A stretch of DNA of 64,000 nucleotides from Prolixibacter sp. SD074 (GCF_009617895.1 NZ_BLAW01000001.1:3711001-3775000); one strand, 5' to 3'. Positions 35,728 through 45,557 are shown, numbered from the stretch's first letter. Program-made: numbers and translations. Notes: generated by a model from the letters alone, not told the origin.

Positions 35728-35916
35728 TTTCAGCGTCAGTTTTTGTTTCTCAATTTTAATCAATTTATGGATTTAATAAAAACAGTGGGTTAAAAATTTC
35801 AGCGAGTCGTTTTGGCATTAGGGTTCTGCTTTGGGGCTGATTTTATCACAGGGTTTAAATGAAAATTTGTTGTACTTTTGGGGAAGGATCTGAAACTTTT
35901 TAAAACGTTTTATCTT

Positions 35917-36297
35917 ATGAATATTCCTGCTGATTTAAAATACACGAAAGACCATGAATGGGTCCGTGTGGAAGGTGACAAAGTAGTTGTTGGTATCACC
36001 GATTTTGCTCAGGGTGAGTTAGGTGATATTGTTTTCCTTGAAATTGAGACCGAAGGAGAAGAACTAGCAAAAGAAGAAGTATTTGGAACGGTTGAAGCCG
36101 TTAAAACTGTTTCCGATTTGTTTATGCCTGTTTCCGGAACGGTTGAGGCGTTCAATACTGAACTGGAGGATGCACCTGAACTGGTGAACAAAGATCCGTA
36201 CGGAAAAGGATGGATGATTAAGATTGCCATGAGTGCCCCATCTGAATTGGATGACCTGTTATCGGAAGATGAATACAAAGATTTGGTTGAAGGTTAG
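35917..36297 (+). CDS. gcvH: Glycine cleavage system H protein
   Basis: Lipoyl carrier of the glycine cleavage complex. The 126-residue protein starts [16 protein letters not shown] and has the lipoylated Lys in [16 protein letters not shown] and the C-terminal GKGWMIKI. The frame opens 13 codons earlier, but ATG 35917 is the family start. A possible -7 element TACTTTTG lies at 35873-35880. No other gcv genes are adjacent. Confidence 0.97.
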   Translation: MNIPADLKYTKDHEWVRVEGDKVVVGITDFAQGELGDIVFLEIETEGEELAKEEVFGTVEAVKTVSDLFMPVSGTVEAFNTELEDAPELVNKDPYGKGWMIKIAMSAPSELDDLLSEDEYKDLVEG

Positions 36298-36318
36298 TTA
36301 TCTTCAAAAACAACATTA

Positions 36319-36356
36319 AAAAGAGGGTGCCCGAAAACGGATGCCCTCTTTTTTTT
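36319..36356 (+). terminator. Terminator of gcvH
   Basis: AAAGAGGG / CCCTCTTT stem with eight or more T following. The next 290 bases up to the glycyl-radical homologue hold no gene. Confidence 0.85.
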
Positions 36357-36646
36357 GTCAAACTGTTTCAGAACAAGACAGTCATGTTTTCATCTGAACG
36401 AAATTAAGTAATTAATTACATGCCTAAGATAGGAATGATAAAGAAAGGTTGAATTCAATTCTTCCGATAAAGATTAATTAACATATTTTAACGTGCTGTT
36501 TGGCAGGTGCTTTCGAAAAATGTGAAGCATCGCATAGATTTTTGAGTAAATTGGCAGGTACTTGTTTTGTTGAACAGATAGAATAACGAATATCATTGGA
36601 AACGGAAAGCTACATTCTTATTTCCGGTAAACGAAACTGATTTGAT

Positions 36647-38860
36647 ATGAAAAGTCTCCGCCGGAAGATTTGCATAATGGAAAAGTTTACCCGGGTGTAT
36701 CAGGAATTTCGGACAGCTGGCCCTTCGGTTAGGGAGTTGCGTTGTCTGGAGGCATTGTTTCCGGCCATATTGCAGCCTGTTGGTAAAACCGATCGGTTTG
36801 TAGGACGGATTGAACCATTGCCAATAGGTATTTCCATTTATGAAGGTTCTTTGGGATATTTTTATGATGAAGCGAGGATGAATACCTTGCTGGAACATCC
36901 GCAACTAACTTTTAAGCTTGAATTACGCCTCAGAACACTGGAGGCTTTCTGGCAGGGCGAAAATTCGGTTGCTAAAATTAAATCGGCACAACGGCAGGCT
37001 GAAGTAAAGTATACTCCTGATAAAATCAGGCGTTTCCGGAATCACGGTGTTATTGAGCCATACTACCGCATAAACGGCATCAATCCGGATTATTCAAAGT
37101 TATTACAAAAAGGAATTCCCGGACTTCGCGAGGAGTTACAATCGGTTGATTTAGCGGAAGCAGATGATGGAAAACGGGCAATGGTGACGTCCATGCTGGG
37201 TGCGTTGGATATCCTGGTCCGGGTTATTAATCAATATGCTGTTTACACCCGCGATTTAAGCGATGAGTGTATAGATGAAGAAAGCAAAGCGGAATTGTTG
37301 CACATGGCAACGGCATTAGAAACCATATCCGATTCGAAGCCAACCACATTCCGCGAAGCTGTTCAGTTGGTGCATTTGTTTGCCCTGTTGTCGGGGACCG
37401 GAAATTATGGCCGCCTTGATGTTTGTCTTGGCGATTTTCTGGTATGCGATTTAGAAGACGGAGAGCTGACAGAAGAGCGGGCACATCAAATGATGGAATC
37501 GTTCTGGATGCTGATTAATGCGCGGCAATTAGGTGTTGAAGGAAGAATGGTGGTTGGCGGGAAAGGGCGCCCTAACGAAGAAGCAGCCGACAAGTTTGCT
37601 CAACTCGCGCTACAAACGAGCGCCTTGGTTAAAGAGGTGTCGCCACAAATCTGTCTTCGGTATTATGACGGACAGGATGAGACGCTTTTTACACAGGCTG
37701 CAGGTTTATTGTCGGAAGGAAATATTAATCCGCTGCTTTTCAGCGACTCCACGTTGCTGCCATACATTGAACAGAATTATGCTGTTTCGGAAGAAGACGC
37801 TGAACAATATATTCCCGATGGGAATGGTGGATTTGTGCTTTGGCACCGAAGTATTGGCGGGCCTGCCGGTGCTATTAACCTGTTAAAAGTACTTGAGCTT
37901 TCGATAAACAGCGGACGTGATTTTATTTCCGGGACTGAAGTGGGGCCCGACTTTGGAAAATTCGCCGAATTTCATAACTTGGATGACATATGGGATGCCT
38001 TTTCCCGGGAGGTGGAATATTTTGTAGAAGCCCTGGTCATCCAGGAGGAAATATTATTCACTGTTATCAACCGGGAGGCATCCTTTATTTATGCTTCCCT
38101 CCTGCATGACCAATGTATATCTGATGGACATTCCATTTTTGATGGTGAGATCCCCCTTTTAGGAAGTAGGGTAGAAGTGGCCGGCGCAAAAAATGTTGGT
38201 GACAGTCTGGCAGCAATTGATTCAGTGGTTTTCCAGGATAAATTAATTTATCCGGTTAAGTTGAGTTACATCATTGGCGAAAATTATGAGGGCTTTGAAA
38301 GTGAAAGGGAACTGCTGTTGAAGTCACTTTATCGGCGGGATATCCGGAATAAATCCGATGATTTTATCCGGAGGATAGATCAGCTATTGTCGAATATAGG
38401 CTTCGGGTATGCAAATAAATCAGGCATGCATTACTTTGCCCATTGTCCGGCAAACGGAAAAATAAATATGACTTTTGGCCGAAAAACAGCTGCCAGTGCC
38501 GATGGGCGAAAAGGGATGGCTTTGCTGGATTGTTCGCTGAGCCATCGTATCATTCTACAAACTCACCCTGAAAAAATTACTTTTCCCGATACGGAAATTC
38601 TTCAACGAAATGGAATGCATCTTTTTCAGGTAAGTAAAATGCTGGACGTGGGGCAACAACTTACCATTATTGAGGCATTAAGGCAGCTGGGAGTTGGGCA
38701 AATGGTGGTAAGCGTGTTGGATCGTGACACATTGGAGGCCGCTCGCCGTGATCCGGAGAACTATCGTAACGTTATGGTACGTCTGGGGTCGGGGACTGTC
38801 CGTTTTGTGGAACTTGATGCCGATACGCAGGAGCAAATTATTATCCAGCTCGATGACTGA
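36647..38860 (+). CDS. Pyruvate formate-lyase-like glycyl-radical-enzyme homologue lacking both catalytic residues
   Basis: A 737-residue protein with the ten-stranded-barrel PFL/GRE fold. Motifs include FREAVQLVHLFALLSGTGNYGRLD, GGPAGAINLLKVLELSINSG, VGDSLAAIDSVVFQDK, FGRKTAASADGRKGMA, VVSVLDRDTLEAARRDPENYRNVMV. Active members have a Cys in a GC-x-E loop; here it is PDGNGGF with Asn393. The C-terminal radical motif RVxGYxxRF is RLGSGTVRF, placing Ser715 where the radical Gly belongs. No radical SAM activase is nearby. ATG 36677 is an alternative start. Likely a pseudoenzyme; its role is unknown. Confidence 0.85.
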   Translation: MKSLRRKICIMEKFTRVYQEFRTAGPSVRELRCLEALFPAILQPVGKTDRFVGRIEPLPIGISIYEGSLGYFYDEARMNTLLEHPQLTFKLELRLRTLEAFWQGENSVAKIKSAQRQAEVKYTPDKIRRFRNHGVIEPYYRINGINPDYSKLLQKGIPGLREELQSVDLAEADDGKRAMVTSMLGALDILVRVINQYAVYTRDLSDECIDEESKAELLHMATALETISDSKPTTFREAVQLVHLFALLSGTGNYGRLDVCLGDFLVCDLEDGELTEERAHQMMESFWMLINARQLGVEGRMVVGGKGRPNEEAADKFAQLALQTSALVKEVSPQICLRYYDGQDETLFTQAAGLLSEGNINPLLFSDSTLLPYIEQNYAVSEEDAEQYIPDGNGGFVLWHRSIGGPAGAINLLKVLELSINSGRDFISGTEVGPDFGKFAEFHNLDDIWDAFSREVEYFVEALVIQEEILFTVINREASFIYASLLHDQCISDGHSIFDGEIPLLGSRVEVAGAKNVGDSLAAIDSVVFQDKLIYPVKLSYIIGENYEGFESERELLLKSLYRRDIRNKSDDFIRRIDQLLSNIGFGYANKSGMHYFAHCPANGKINMTFGRKTAASADGRKGMALLDCSLSHRIILQTHPEKITFPDTEILQRNGMHLFQVSKMLDVGQQLTIIEALRQLGVGQMVVSVLDRDTLEAARRDPENYRNVMVRLGSGTVRFVELDADTQEQIIIQLDD

Positions 38861-38938
38861 GGCGGTTTTAGGTTTCCGGTAAACGTTTTCTTTTTTCAGG
38901 CATGCTTCTTATCTTTGGGCACACTGAAGTTGTGAAAC

Positions 38939-39565
38939 ATGACCCAGGATACTTTCCCATCCAAATTACTTGAAAATGCGGTAATGGAATTTGCCAAGCT
39001 TCCGGGTATTGGAAAAAAAACAGCACTACGGTTGGTCCTTCATTTGCTTAAGCAGGAAAAGGAGGAAGTGCATCGTTTCAGCAGTTCCATTACCCGCTTA
39101 CGTGATGAAATCAGGCATTGTAAAATTTGCCGGAATATTTCGGATACCGAAGTTTGCAATATTTGCAGCAATAATTCGCGCGACCATGCAACCATTTGTG
39201 TAGTGGAGAACATACGAGATGTGATGTCCATCGAAAATACACAGCAGTATCACGGTGTTTTTCATGTATTGGGTGGCATTATCTCGCCAATGGATGGAGT
39301 CGGGCCTGCTGATATCGAGGTTGATTCATTGATAAAAAGGGTCAACGGGGGCGATGTAAAGGAGATTATTTTGGCATTGAGTACCACGATGGAAGGGGAT
39401 AGCACAAACTTCTATATATTTAAGAAATTAAAAGATTCTGGAGTGAAAATTTCCATGCTGGCGCGGGGCGTTTCCATCGGCGATGAGCTGGAGTATATTG
39501 ATGAAGTTACGCTGGGCCGTTCGCTTGTCAACCGCCAGTTGTTTGAGCAGTCCCTCGGGCAATGA
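38939..39565 (+). CDS. recR: Recombination protein RecR
   Basis: Works with RecF and RecO in loading RecA at gaps. The 208-residue protein has the HhH region ([20 protein letters not shown]), a four-Cys zinc finger ([16 protein letters not shown]), and a Toprim domain ([33 protein letters not shown]). TATCTTTG at 38910-38917 is a candidate -7 element. Confidence 0.97.
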   Translation: MTQDTFPSKLLENAVMEFAKLPGIGKKTALRLVLHLLKQEKEEVHRFSSSITRLRDEIRHCKICRNISDTEVCNICSNNSRDHATICVVENIRDVMSIENTQQYHGVFHVLGGIISPMDGVGPADIEVDSLIKRVNGGDVKEIILALSTTMEGDSTNFYIFKKLKDSGVKISMLARGVSIGDELEYIDEVTLGRSLVNRQLFEQSLGQ

Positions 39566-39626
39566 TTTAAATTTCCATAACCCGATGAAATTGTATCCTG
39601 ACTTAAAGATATAAACCTGTCCATCA

Positions 39627-41609
39627 ATGAAATTATCGGTCGTTATTGTCAACTATAACGTCAGGTTCTTCCTGTCCCAATGTTTGGCATCGGTGCAAAA
39701 AGCATCCGAGGGACTGGAGGTGGAAGTTTTTGTCGTTGATAATAATTCGACCGATGGTTCCTATGCCATGTTGAGGGACTCCTTTCCATGGATAAACTTA
39801 ATCGCGAATCACGAAAACGTTGGTTTCTCCAAAGCAAATAACCAGGCTATCCGAAAGGTAAAAGGGGAATATATTCTTTTGCTGAATCCCGATACAATTG
39901 TTCAGGAAGATACCTTCAGCAAGGTGATTGCTTTTATGGACGGACATCCGAAAGCTGGCGGACTAGGTGTTAGGATGATCGATGGTGGGGGAAATTTTCT
40001 GCCCGAGTCAAAACGTGGTTTTCCAACACCTTTGGCTTCGTTTTACAAGATTTTCGGTTTTACCAGGCTTTTCCCACGTTCTCGTGTTTTTTCCCGCTAT
40101 TATCTCGGACACCTTCCGGAAGATGAAACCAACCGCATTGATGTGCTGGCTGGCGCCTTTATGCTGCTTCGGAAGGAAACACTGGAACAAACCGGGCTGC
40201 TGGATGAAACTTTTTTTATGTATGGGGAAGACATCGATCTTTCGTACCGGATTCAGCACGCCGGATATGAGAATTACTACTTCCCCGAAACAACCATCAT
40301 CCACTACAAAGGAGAGAGTACGCGCAAAGGAAGCTTCAATTACGTACGCTTGTTTTACAAAGCCATGCTCATTTTCGTGCGGAAGCATTACCTGACGTCC
40401 GGTGCAAGACTTTTTAGCCTCCTGGTTCGTTTGGCCATATTTTTCAGGGCTTTTCTCAGCTTGCTGAAAAGAGGACTGGCGTGGCTTTGGAAGCCCCTGG
40501 TTGATGCCCTGCTGATGTTTGCCGGCTTCAGTTGGCTGGTGCCGGTTTGGGGTAAAATAGCACATGGGCCGGGCTATTATCCGGAAGACTTGCTACAGAC
40601 GGTTATTCCTTTTTATGTGCTTTTATTTGTCTTTGCACTCGCGCTTTCCGGCGCATATCATCGTCGTTGGCGCGTTCACGGTTTTTTTCGAAGCTGGTTT
40701 ACTGCTGTTTTGGTTTTGCTGGTCGCTTATTCGCTGATGAGTGAAAACATGCGGTTTTCGCGAGCCATTATTCTCATGGGCGCGGGTTGGGGATTGCTCA
40801 CGTTGTTGTCAGCAAGGCTTTTGATGGCGAAATTGGGTTGGATGAATTATCCTGCCGGAAAGGAAAAAAGCAGGCGCATTGTATCCGTTGGTTCCCGCAA
40901 CCAAAACCAAAAAGTAAGGGAGATTTTAGTTCAGCAAGGAACCCGCAGTCAATGGTTGGGTAGCGTTGTTTTAAATGAAGAGGATGAAACCGGAGATACG
41001 TTGGGCACGCTGGCGCAGTTACCTGAAATTGTCCGCATCAACGGGGTAGATGAGGTCGTTTATTGTGCCGAAGATGTTCCTACAGGAGAAATGATTCGCT
41101 CGATGGCACGGGTTAGCAGCCAATCGATCCGCTTCAGGATATATAATTCCAGGGAAGGTTTTTTTATTGCCAGCCATTCGGCCAACGATGCCGGCGATTT
41201 AATTTTATTCGATATTAATGCGATTAGTTTGCCCGAAAACAGGAGGCGTAAAAGAACGCTCGATGTGAGTATCTCGGCGTTGGGATTTATTCTGTCGCCT
41301 TTTCTTTTTCCTTTCATTAAGTCGAAAAAAAACTACTTATCTAATATATTCAACGTACTGAAGGGAAATAGAACATGGGTAGGTTACTCAGCGGAAGAAG
41401 CTGAAACAGATATTGAATTGCCGGTTTTGCTTCCCGGCGTATTGTCATGTGCCGACAGAACAACGGAATTGAAAGACCTGGGGGATGTGAAAAAAATTAA
41501 TACATTGTATGCTAAAGATTACCGGATTTGGAATGATCTGGAAATAATTCGTCGAAATATATCCAAACTGGGAAATACTACATCGGATGACACAATACCT
41601 GAAGAGTGA
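39627..41609 (+). CDS. GT2 glycosyltransferase fused to membrane and sugar-transferase-like modules
   Basis: A 660-residue fusion. Residues 1-250 are a rhamnosyltransferase-like GT2 (VVIVNYNVRFFLSQCL, DNNSTDGS, LNPDTIVQED, GAFMLLRKETLEQTGLLDE). A membrane region follows (about 265-400) with several helices. Next is a Rossmann-like CoA-binding fold (RIVSVGSRNQNQKVREIL) as found before polyprenyl-phosphate sugar transferases, then a short remnant of that transferase (RRKRTLDVSISALGFILSPF; NVLKGNRTWVGY; LYAKDYRIWNDLEI). The central catalytic stretch with the KFRTM-type motif is absent, so only the GT2 should be active. Confidence 0.82.
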   Translation: MKLSVVIVNYNVRFFLSQCLASVQKASEGLEVEVFVVDNNSTDGSYAMLRDSFPWINLIANHENVGFSKANNQAIRKVKGEYILLLNPDTIVQEDTFSKVIAFMDGHPKAGGLGVRMIDGGGNFLPESKRGFPTPLASFYKIFGFTRLFPRSRVFSRYYLGHLPEDETNRIDVLAGAFMLLRKETLEQTGLLDETFFMYGEDIDLSYRIQHAGYENYYFPETTIIHYKGESTRKGSFNYVRLFYKAMLIFVRKHYLTSGARLFSLLVRLAIFFRAFLSLLKRGLAWLWKPLVDALLMFAGFSWLVPVWGKIAHGPGYYPEDLLQTVIPFYVLLFVFALALSGAYHRRWRVHGFFRSWFTAVLVLLVAYSLMSENMRFSRAIILMGAGWGLLTLLSARLLMAKLGWMNYPAGKEKSRRIVSVGSRNQNQKVREILVQQGTRSQWLGSVVLNEEDETGDTLGTLAQLPEIVRINGVDEVVYCAEDVPTGEMIRSMARVSSQSIRFRIYNSREGFFIASHSANDAGDLILFDINAISLPENRRRKRTLDVSISALGFILSPFLFPFIKSKKNYLSNIFNVLKGNRTWVGYSAEEAETDIELPVLLPGVLSCADRTTELKDLGDVKKINTLYAKDYRIWNDLEIIRRNISKLGNTTSDDTIPEE

Positions 41610-42120
41610 AAAAATCACATTGAGGGCGCTCGAGCCTGAAGATATTGAACTGCTGTACCACTGGGAAAACAACAGCGAAGTTTGGGAAGTCAGCGATACG
41701 CTGGCCCCGTTTTCGAAATATTTGCTGGCGCTTTACATCAAGAACTCGGACAAAGATATTTACGAGAGTAAACAACTTCGGTTGATGGTTGAAAACAGCG
41801 AAGGCCGGGCAGTAGGCGCGATTGACCTGTTTGATTTTGAACCGCACCATTCACGTGCCGGCATCGGAATTTTGATTGGTGAAACAGAAGATCGAAAGAA
41901 CGGTTATGCCACTGAAGCGCTGGAACTTGTTTTGGAATACTGTTTCAAGCGGTTAAACCTGCATGTGGTTTATGCCAACATCGATGCGAACAATGAAGCC
42001 AGTATCGGGTTATTTAAGAAATTCGGATTCGAGTTGGCCGGAACGCGGAAAGACTGGATCCGTAACGCCGGGGGATGGACGGATGAGCATCTGTTCCAGT
42101 TGATAAATCCTGAGGATTAG
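41587..42120 (+). CDS. GNAT-family N-acetyltransferase
   Basis: A 177-residue RimJ/SpeG-like acetyltransferase: ITLRALEPEDIELLYHWENN at the front, the acetyl-CoA loop IGILIGETEDRKNGYATEAL, and VYANIDANNEASIGLFKKFGFELAGTRKDW. Its start overlaps the preceding glycosyltransferase gene by 23 bases, indicating coupling. The substrate (protein, polyamine or nucleotide sugar) is unknown. Confidence 0.9.
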   Translation: MTQYLKSEKITLRALEPEDIELLYHWENNSEVWEVSDTLAPFSKYLLALYIKNSDKDIYESKQLRLMVENSEGRAVGAIDLFDFEPHHSRAGIGILIGETEDRKNGYATEALELVLEYCFKRLNLHVVYANIDANNEASIGLFKKFGFELAGTRKDWIRNAGGWTDEHLFQLINPED

Positions 42121-42566
42121 AGGGATTGAAAATCCGGGATGAGGGGTAAAAATTCGTAGCTGTTTGCTTCGGTCGAGAATCGACAGCAATAATGCTGTAT
42201 CCCATTGGTCACCACAAGGTATCTGACTTTTAGCTGCATATTGTATCGCGCGATCTGGTCAAAGGTATCCTGGGTAATTTTTATTTGGGGGGCCTTGCAT
42301 TCTACCGCTAGCAAAGGTGTGCCTTGTGAGCCGAAAATAACAATATCGCTGCGAAATGCATTGCGGTTAATGCGTAAAGACATTTCCACAGCAATTAATG
42401 AGAGTGGATACTGCTTTTCTTCGTTCAGATAACGGATAAACAATTGCCTGACCTTTTCTTCCGGAGTTAGCGGGACCCATTTTTTACGGCAGGGATCGAA
42501 GACACTTTTTTTCCCGTTAGCCAGGCGGACACGAAGGTTGTATTTCGGTAAATTTAAGTTCATCAA
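42117..42566 (-). CDS. HsdR N-terminal-like (PD-(D/E)XK) nuclease domain protein
   Basis: A 149-residue protein consisting only of the domain found at the N-terminus of type I restriction subunit R. The nuclease motif is visible as RSDIVIFGSQGTPLLAVECKAP (Asp, then Glu-x-Lys), followed by QIARYNMQLKVRYLVVTNG. No helicase or methylase is nearby, so this is a stand-alone protein, common beside holA in Bacteroidota as far as I recall. It may act in DNA repair. It is convergent with the GNAT gene and divergent from amn. Confidence 0.85.
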   Translation of the reverse strand: MMNLNLPKYNLRVRLANGKKSVFDPCRKKWVPLTPEEKVRQLFIRYLNEEKQYPLSLIAVEMSLRINRNAFRSDIVIFGSQGTPLLAVECKAPQIKITQDTFDQIARYNMQLKVRYLVVTNGIQHYCCRFSTEANSYEFLPLIPDFQSL

Positions 42567-42659
42567 ATAATATTCTGCGAAGGCAAAACTAATTGTTTAA
42601 TTTATGATTGGTGAGCTCCCCGAAAAGGAAAAAGCTGATAATTTTGCAAAAATTGACAG

Positions 42660-43433
42660 ATGAAAACAAAAGAAGAAATTGTAAAAAACTGGTTACCACG
42701 TTATACTGGCAGAAAGTTGGATGACTTTGGAAATTACATCCTGTTGGTAAATTTTCAGAAATATGTCGACATGTTTGCCGAGAAGTTTAATGTACCCGTT
42801 GTAGGGAATGACAAGGCTATGCCCAACGCCAGTGCCAACGGTATTACCATCATCAATTTTGGCATTGGAAGTCCGAATGCAGCACTGATAATGGATTTGT
42901 TGAGCGCGATTGTTCCGCATGGAGTGCTGTTCCTTGGCAAATGTGGTGGAATAAAGAAAAAGAACGAGCTGGGTGATTTGATTCTGCCGATTGCGGCCAT
43001 TCGTAGTGATGGTACCTCTAACGACTATTTACCACCCGAAGTTCCGGCACTTCCGGCATTTAGCCTGCAGCGTGCCATTTCATCGACCATCCGCGATCAC
43101 AAACGCGATTACTGGACCGGCACGGTGTTTACTACCAACAAAAGGGTATGGGAATACGATGAGCGTTTCAAACGATATCTGCATAAAACCCGTGCCATGG
43201 CTGTTGATATGGAAACGGCGACCATTTTCACGGTAGGTTTTTATAATCAAATTCCGAGTGGCGCTTTATTGCTGGTTTCCGATCAACCCATGATTTCAAC
43301 AGGCGTAAAGACTGAAGCAAGCGACAGGGAAGTGACACAGAAGTATGTAGATGAACATTTGCAGATTGGTATCGAATCGTTGCTTGAACTGAATAATAAT
43401 GGTAGATCTATAAAACACTTGAGATTCGACTAA
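42660..43433 (+). CDS. amn: AMP nucleosidase
   Basis: Hydrolyses AMP to adenine and ribose-5-phosphate, adjusting adenylate pools. The 257-residue protein is of the short type lacking the long N-terminal regulatory domain of the E. coli enzyme. The phosphorylase fold is seen in IINFGIGSPNAALIMDLL, GVLFLGKCGGIKK, and the ribose/base motif AVDMETATIFTVGF. TAATTTTG at 42639-42646 is a candidate -7 element. It is two bases ahead of holA. Confidence 0.93.
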   Translation: MKTKEEIVKNWLPRYTGRKLDDFGNYILLVNFQKYVDMFAEKFNVPVVGNDKAMPNASANGITIINFGIGSPNAALIMDLLSAIVPHGVLFLGKCGGIKKKNELGDLILPIAAIRSDGTSNDYLPPEVPALPAFSLQRAISSTIRDHKRDYWTGTVFTTNKRVWEYDERFKRYLHKTRAMAVDMETATIFTVGFYNQIPSGALLLVSDQPMISTGVKTEASDREVTQKYVDEHLQIGIESLLELNNNGRSIKHLRFD

Positions 43434-43435
43434 TT

Positions 43436-44437
43436 ATGGATTTTAATGCTATCTTATCAGATATAGAAAACAAGCATTACCAACCTGTTTATTTTTTGGA
43501 AGGGGAGGAGGCCTACTTTATTGACCGAATCAGTGAAGAGATAACCGGCAATGTGTTGACTGAAGCCGAAAAGGGATTCAATCAAACGATCCTTTACGGT
43601 AAAGACACCGATGTAGACACCATCATTACAGCAGCCCGCCGTTTTCCGATGATGACATCGCACCAGGTTGTGGCGGTACGGGAAGCCCAAAATATTAAAA
43701 ATATCGAGGACCTGGCTTCCTATATTGAGCATCCGCAGCCTTCGACATTGTTGGTGATCAGCTACAAATACAAAAATATTGATAAGCGCAAGCGACTTTA
43801 TAAAGCGCTGCAAAAAAATGGAGTTTATTTTGAAGCAAAACGCATTTACGAAAGTAAAATCCCTGCATGGATCACGAAGTACCTGCGTGCAAAAGGTTAC
43901 GGAATTGAGCCTCGCGCGGCCCAGTTAATCACCGATCATGTCGGGAATGATTTAAAGCGGATAGTGGGTGAACTGGAAAAGGTCATTATTTCCCTGCCGC
44001 CGGGGATGAGTGTTACGCCGGTTGAGGTTGAACACAATATCGGTATCAGTAAGGATTACAATACCTTTGAGTTACAAAAGGCCATAGGTAAAAGGGATGT
44101 ATTGAAGGCAAATCGTATCGTCAACTATTTCGGTGATAATCAGAAGATGCATCCGTTCCCGGTTGTTATCGGGATTTTGCATTCTTACTTTCGAAAAATT
44201 CTGGCCTATCATTTCCTGGAAAATAAAACCAACCGGAATGCTGTGGCTGGGGCAATTGGGGTAAGTCCTTACTTCATCAGCGATTACGTTGATGCAGCCC
44301 GGAATTATAACATCAGGAGATCGGTTAAGGCTGTTTCGCTTTTGCGCGAATACGATATGCGTTCGAAGGGGGCGCGTGGAGGTTCGACTGATAGTGGAGA
44401 ATTGCTCCGTGAGTTGATTTATAAAATTCTACATTAA
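43436..44437 (+). CDS. holA: DNA polymerase III subunit delta
   Basis: Clamp-loader subunit that opens the sliding clamp. The 333-residue protein has YFLEGEEAYFIDRI (degenerate P-loop region), FNQTILYGKDTDVDTII, RRFPMMTSHQVVAVREAQN, and the C-terminal domain ELQKAIGKRDVLKANRIVNYF. It follows amn by two bases. Confidence 0.95.
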   Translation: MDFNAILSDIENKHYQPVYFLEGEEAYFIDRISEEITGNVLTEAEKGFNQTILYGKDTDVDTIITAARRFPMMTSHQVVAVREAQNIKNIEDLASYIEHPQPSTLLVISYKYKNIDKRKRLYKALQKNGVYFEAKRIYESKIPAWITKYLRAKGYGIEPRAAQLITDHVGNDLKRIVGELEKVIISLPPGMSVTPVEVEHNIGISKDYNTFELQKAIGKRDVLKANRIVNYFGDNQKMHPFPVVIGILHSYFRKILAYHFLENKTNRNAVAGAIGVSPYFISDYVDAARNYNIRRSVKAVSLLREYDMRSKGARGGSTDSGELLRELIYKILH

Positions 44438-44447
44438 GAACTCAGAC

Positions 44448-45047
44448 ATGACAATTATTATCATCATTATCACCTCACTTGTTTCAATTCTGGCTTTTTC
44501 GCAACAGGATGTGATGGGAAGGTTGCAGTTTAACGCCTACCAGGTTGTTCACCGGAAGGAATATTTCCGGATTTTCACCCATGCATTTTTGCATGCGAAC
44601 TGGGAGCACCTGCTGATCAATATGATTGTACTCTGGTCGTTTGGAACTGCGGTGGAACATTACTACTACCTGAATTTTGGTTCGCGGGGAACGTATCTGT
44701 ACTTTTTGCTTTATTTTGGAGCCATTCTTTTCTCGAGTCTGGGGGCCCTGATCAAACAAAAGAACAATTATTACTATAACGCCGTCGGAGCGTCGGGAGC
44801 GGTTTCAGCCGTTGTTTTTTCCGCCATCTTTTTTGCTCCGTGGAATAAAATCTACTTCTTCGGACTGCTGCCCATTCCGGGAGTTGTATTCGCAGTCCTG
44901 TACCTGGTTTATTCATACCAGATGAGCAAACGGAATGTGGATAATGTGGGACATGATGCTCATTTCCTGGGCGCGATATTTGGATTTATATTGCCCATTA
45001 TTATCCGACCGTCATTATTTCTCGAGTTCATCAATAACCTGTTTTAA
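44448..45047 (+). CDS. Rhomboid-family intramembrane serine protease
   Basis: A 199-residue six-helix protein with the catalytic Ser in NAVGASGAVSAVVF and catalytic His in NVGHDAHFLGAIFGF; HANWEHLLINMIVLWSFG supplies the conserved His-Asn of helix 2. It cleaves membrane proteins within the bilayer; targets unknown. It starts 10 bases after holA and its stop directly abuts the gmhB start. Confidence 0.93.
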   Translation: MTIIIIIITSLVSILAFSQQDVMGRLQFNAYQVVHRKEYFRIFTHAFLHANWEHLLINMIVLWSFGTAVEHYYYLNFGSRGTYLYFLLYFGAILFSSLGALIKQKNNYYYNAVGASGAVSAVVFSAIFFAPWNKIYFFGLLPIPGVVFAVLYLVYSYQMSKRNVDNVGHDAHFLGAIFGFILPIIIRPSLFLEFINNLF

Positions 45048-45557
45048 ATGGGACACAATCAAGCGGTTTTTGTCGATCGTGACGGAACGATTAACGATAA
45101 AACGCCGGCATATTACATTTACACCACAGCCAATTTCAAGTTAGTTGAAGGTGTGGGCGCCAATCTGAAAAAGTTGCAGGATGCGGGTTACCTGCTTATA
45201 GTGATTACGAACCAGGGAGGCATAGACAAAGGAGAGTACACCCACAAGGATGTAGCCCGGGTGCATCGGTATATGCGTGAATTGCTTGAATCAGAAGGTG
45301 TACAACTGACAGACGTTTTTTACTGTCCGCACCATGCCGATGTTCAGGAATGCGAATGTCGTAAACCGGGAACCTTATTGATTGAGGAAGCGATTGAAAT
45401 GTATGAAATCGATCGGGAACGTTCGTGGTTTATTGGTGATTCGGATGTGGACATGGAAGCAGCTAAGCGGGCCGGATTGAGGAAGATTCGGGTTGAAACC
45501 AACAAGCCCTGGGGTGATGCCATTCAGCCCATTCTCGATGATGTATACAAACCATAG
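45048..45557 (+). CDS. gmhB: D-glycero-D-manno-heptose 1,7-bisphosphate 7-phosphatase (HAD-IIIA)
   Basis: Dephosphorylates heptose bisphosphate on the route to ADP-heptose for lipopolysaccharide core. The 169-residue HAD protein has AVFVDRDGTIND (nucleophile and acid/base Asp), VITNQGGI, the zinc loop YCPHHADVQECECRKP, and WFIGDSDVDMEAAKRAG. Histidinol phosphatases are related, but the zinc loop and length fit GmhB. Confidence 0.88.
   Translation: MGHNQAVFVDRDGTINDKTPAYYIYTTANFKLVEGVGANLKKLQDAGYLLIVITNQGGIDKGEYTHKDVARVHRYMRELLESEGVQLTDVFYCPHHADVQECECRKPGTLLIEEAIEMYEIDRERSWFIGDSDVDMEAAKRAGLRKIRVETNKPWGDAIQPILDDVYKP

Noticed and set aside
42117-42566. Type I restriction-modification system
   Set aside because: Only the N-terminal nuclease-like domain is present; no motor domain, HsdM or HsdS nearby.
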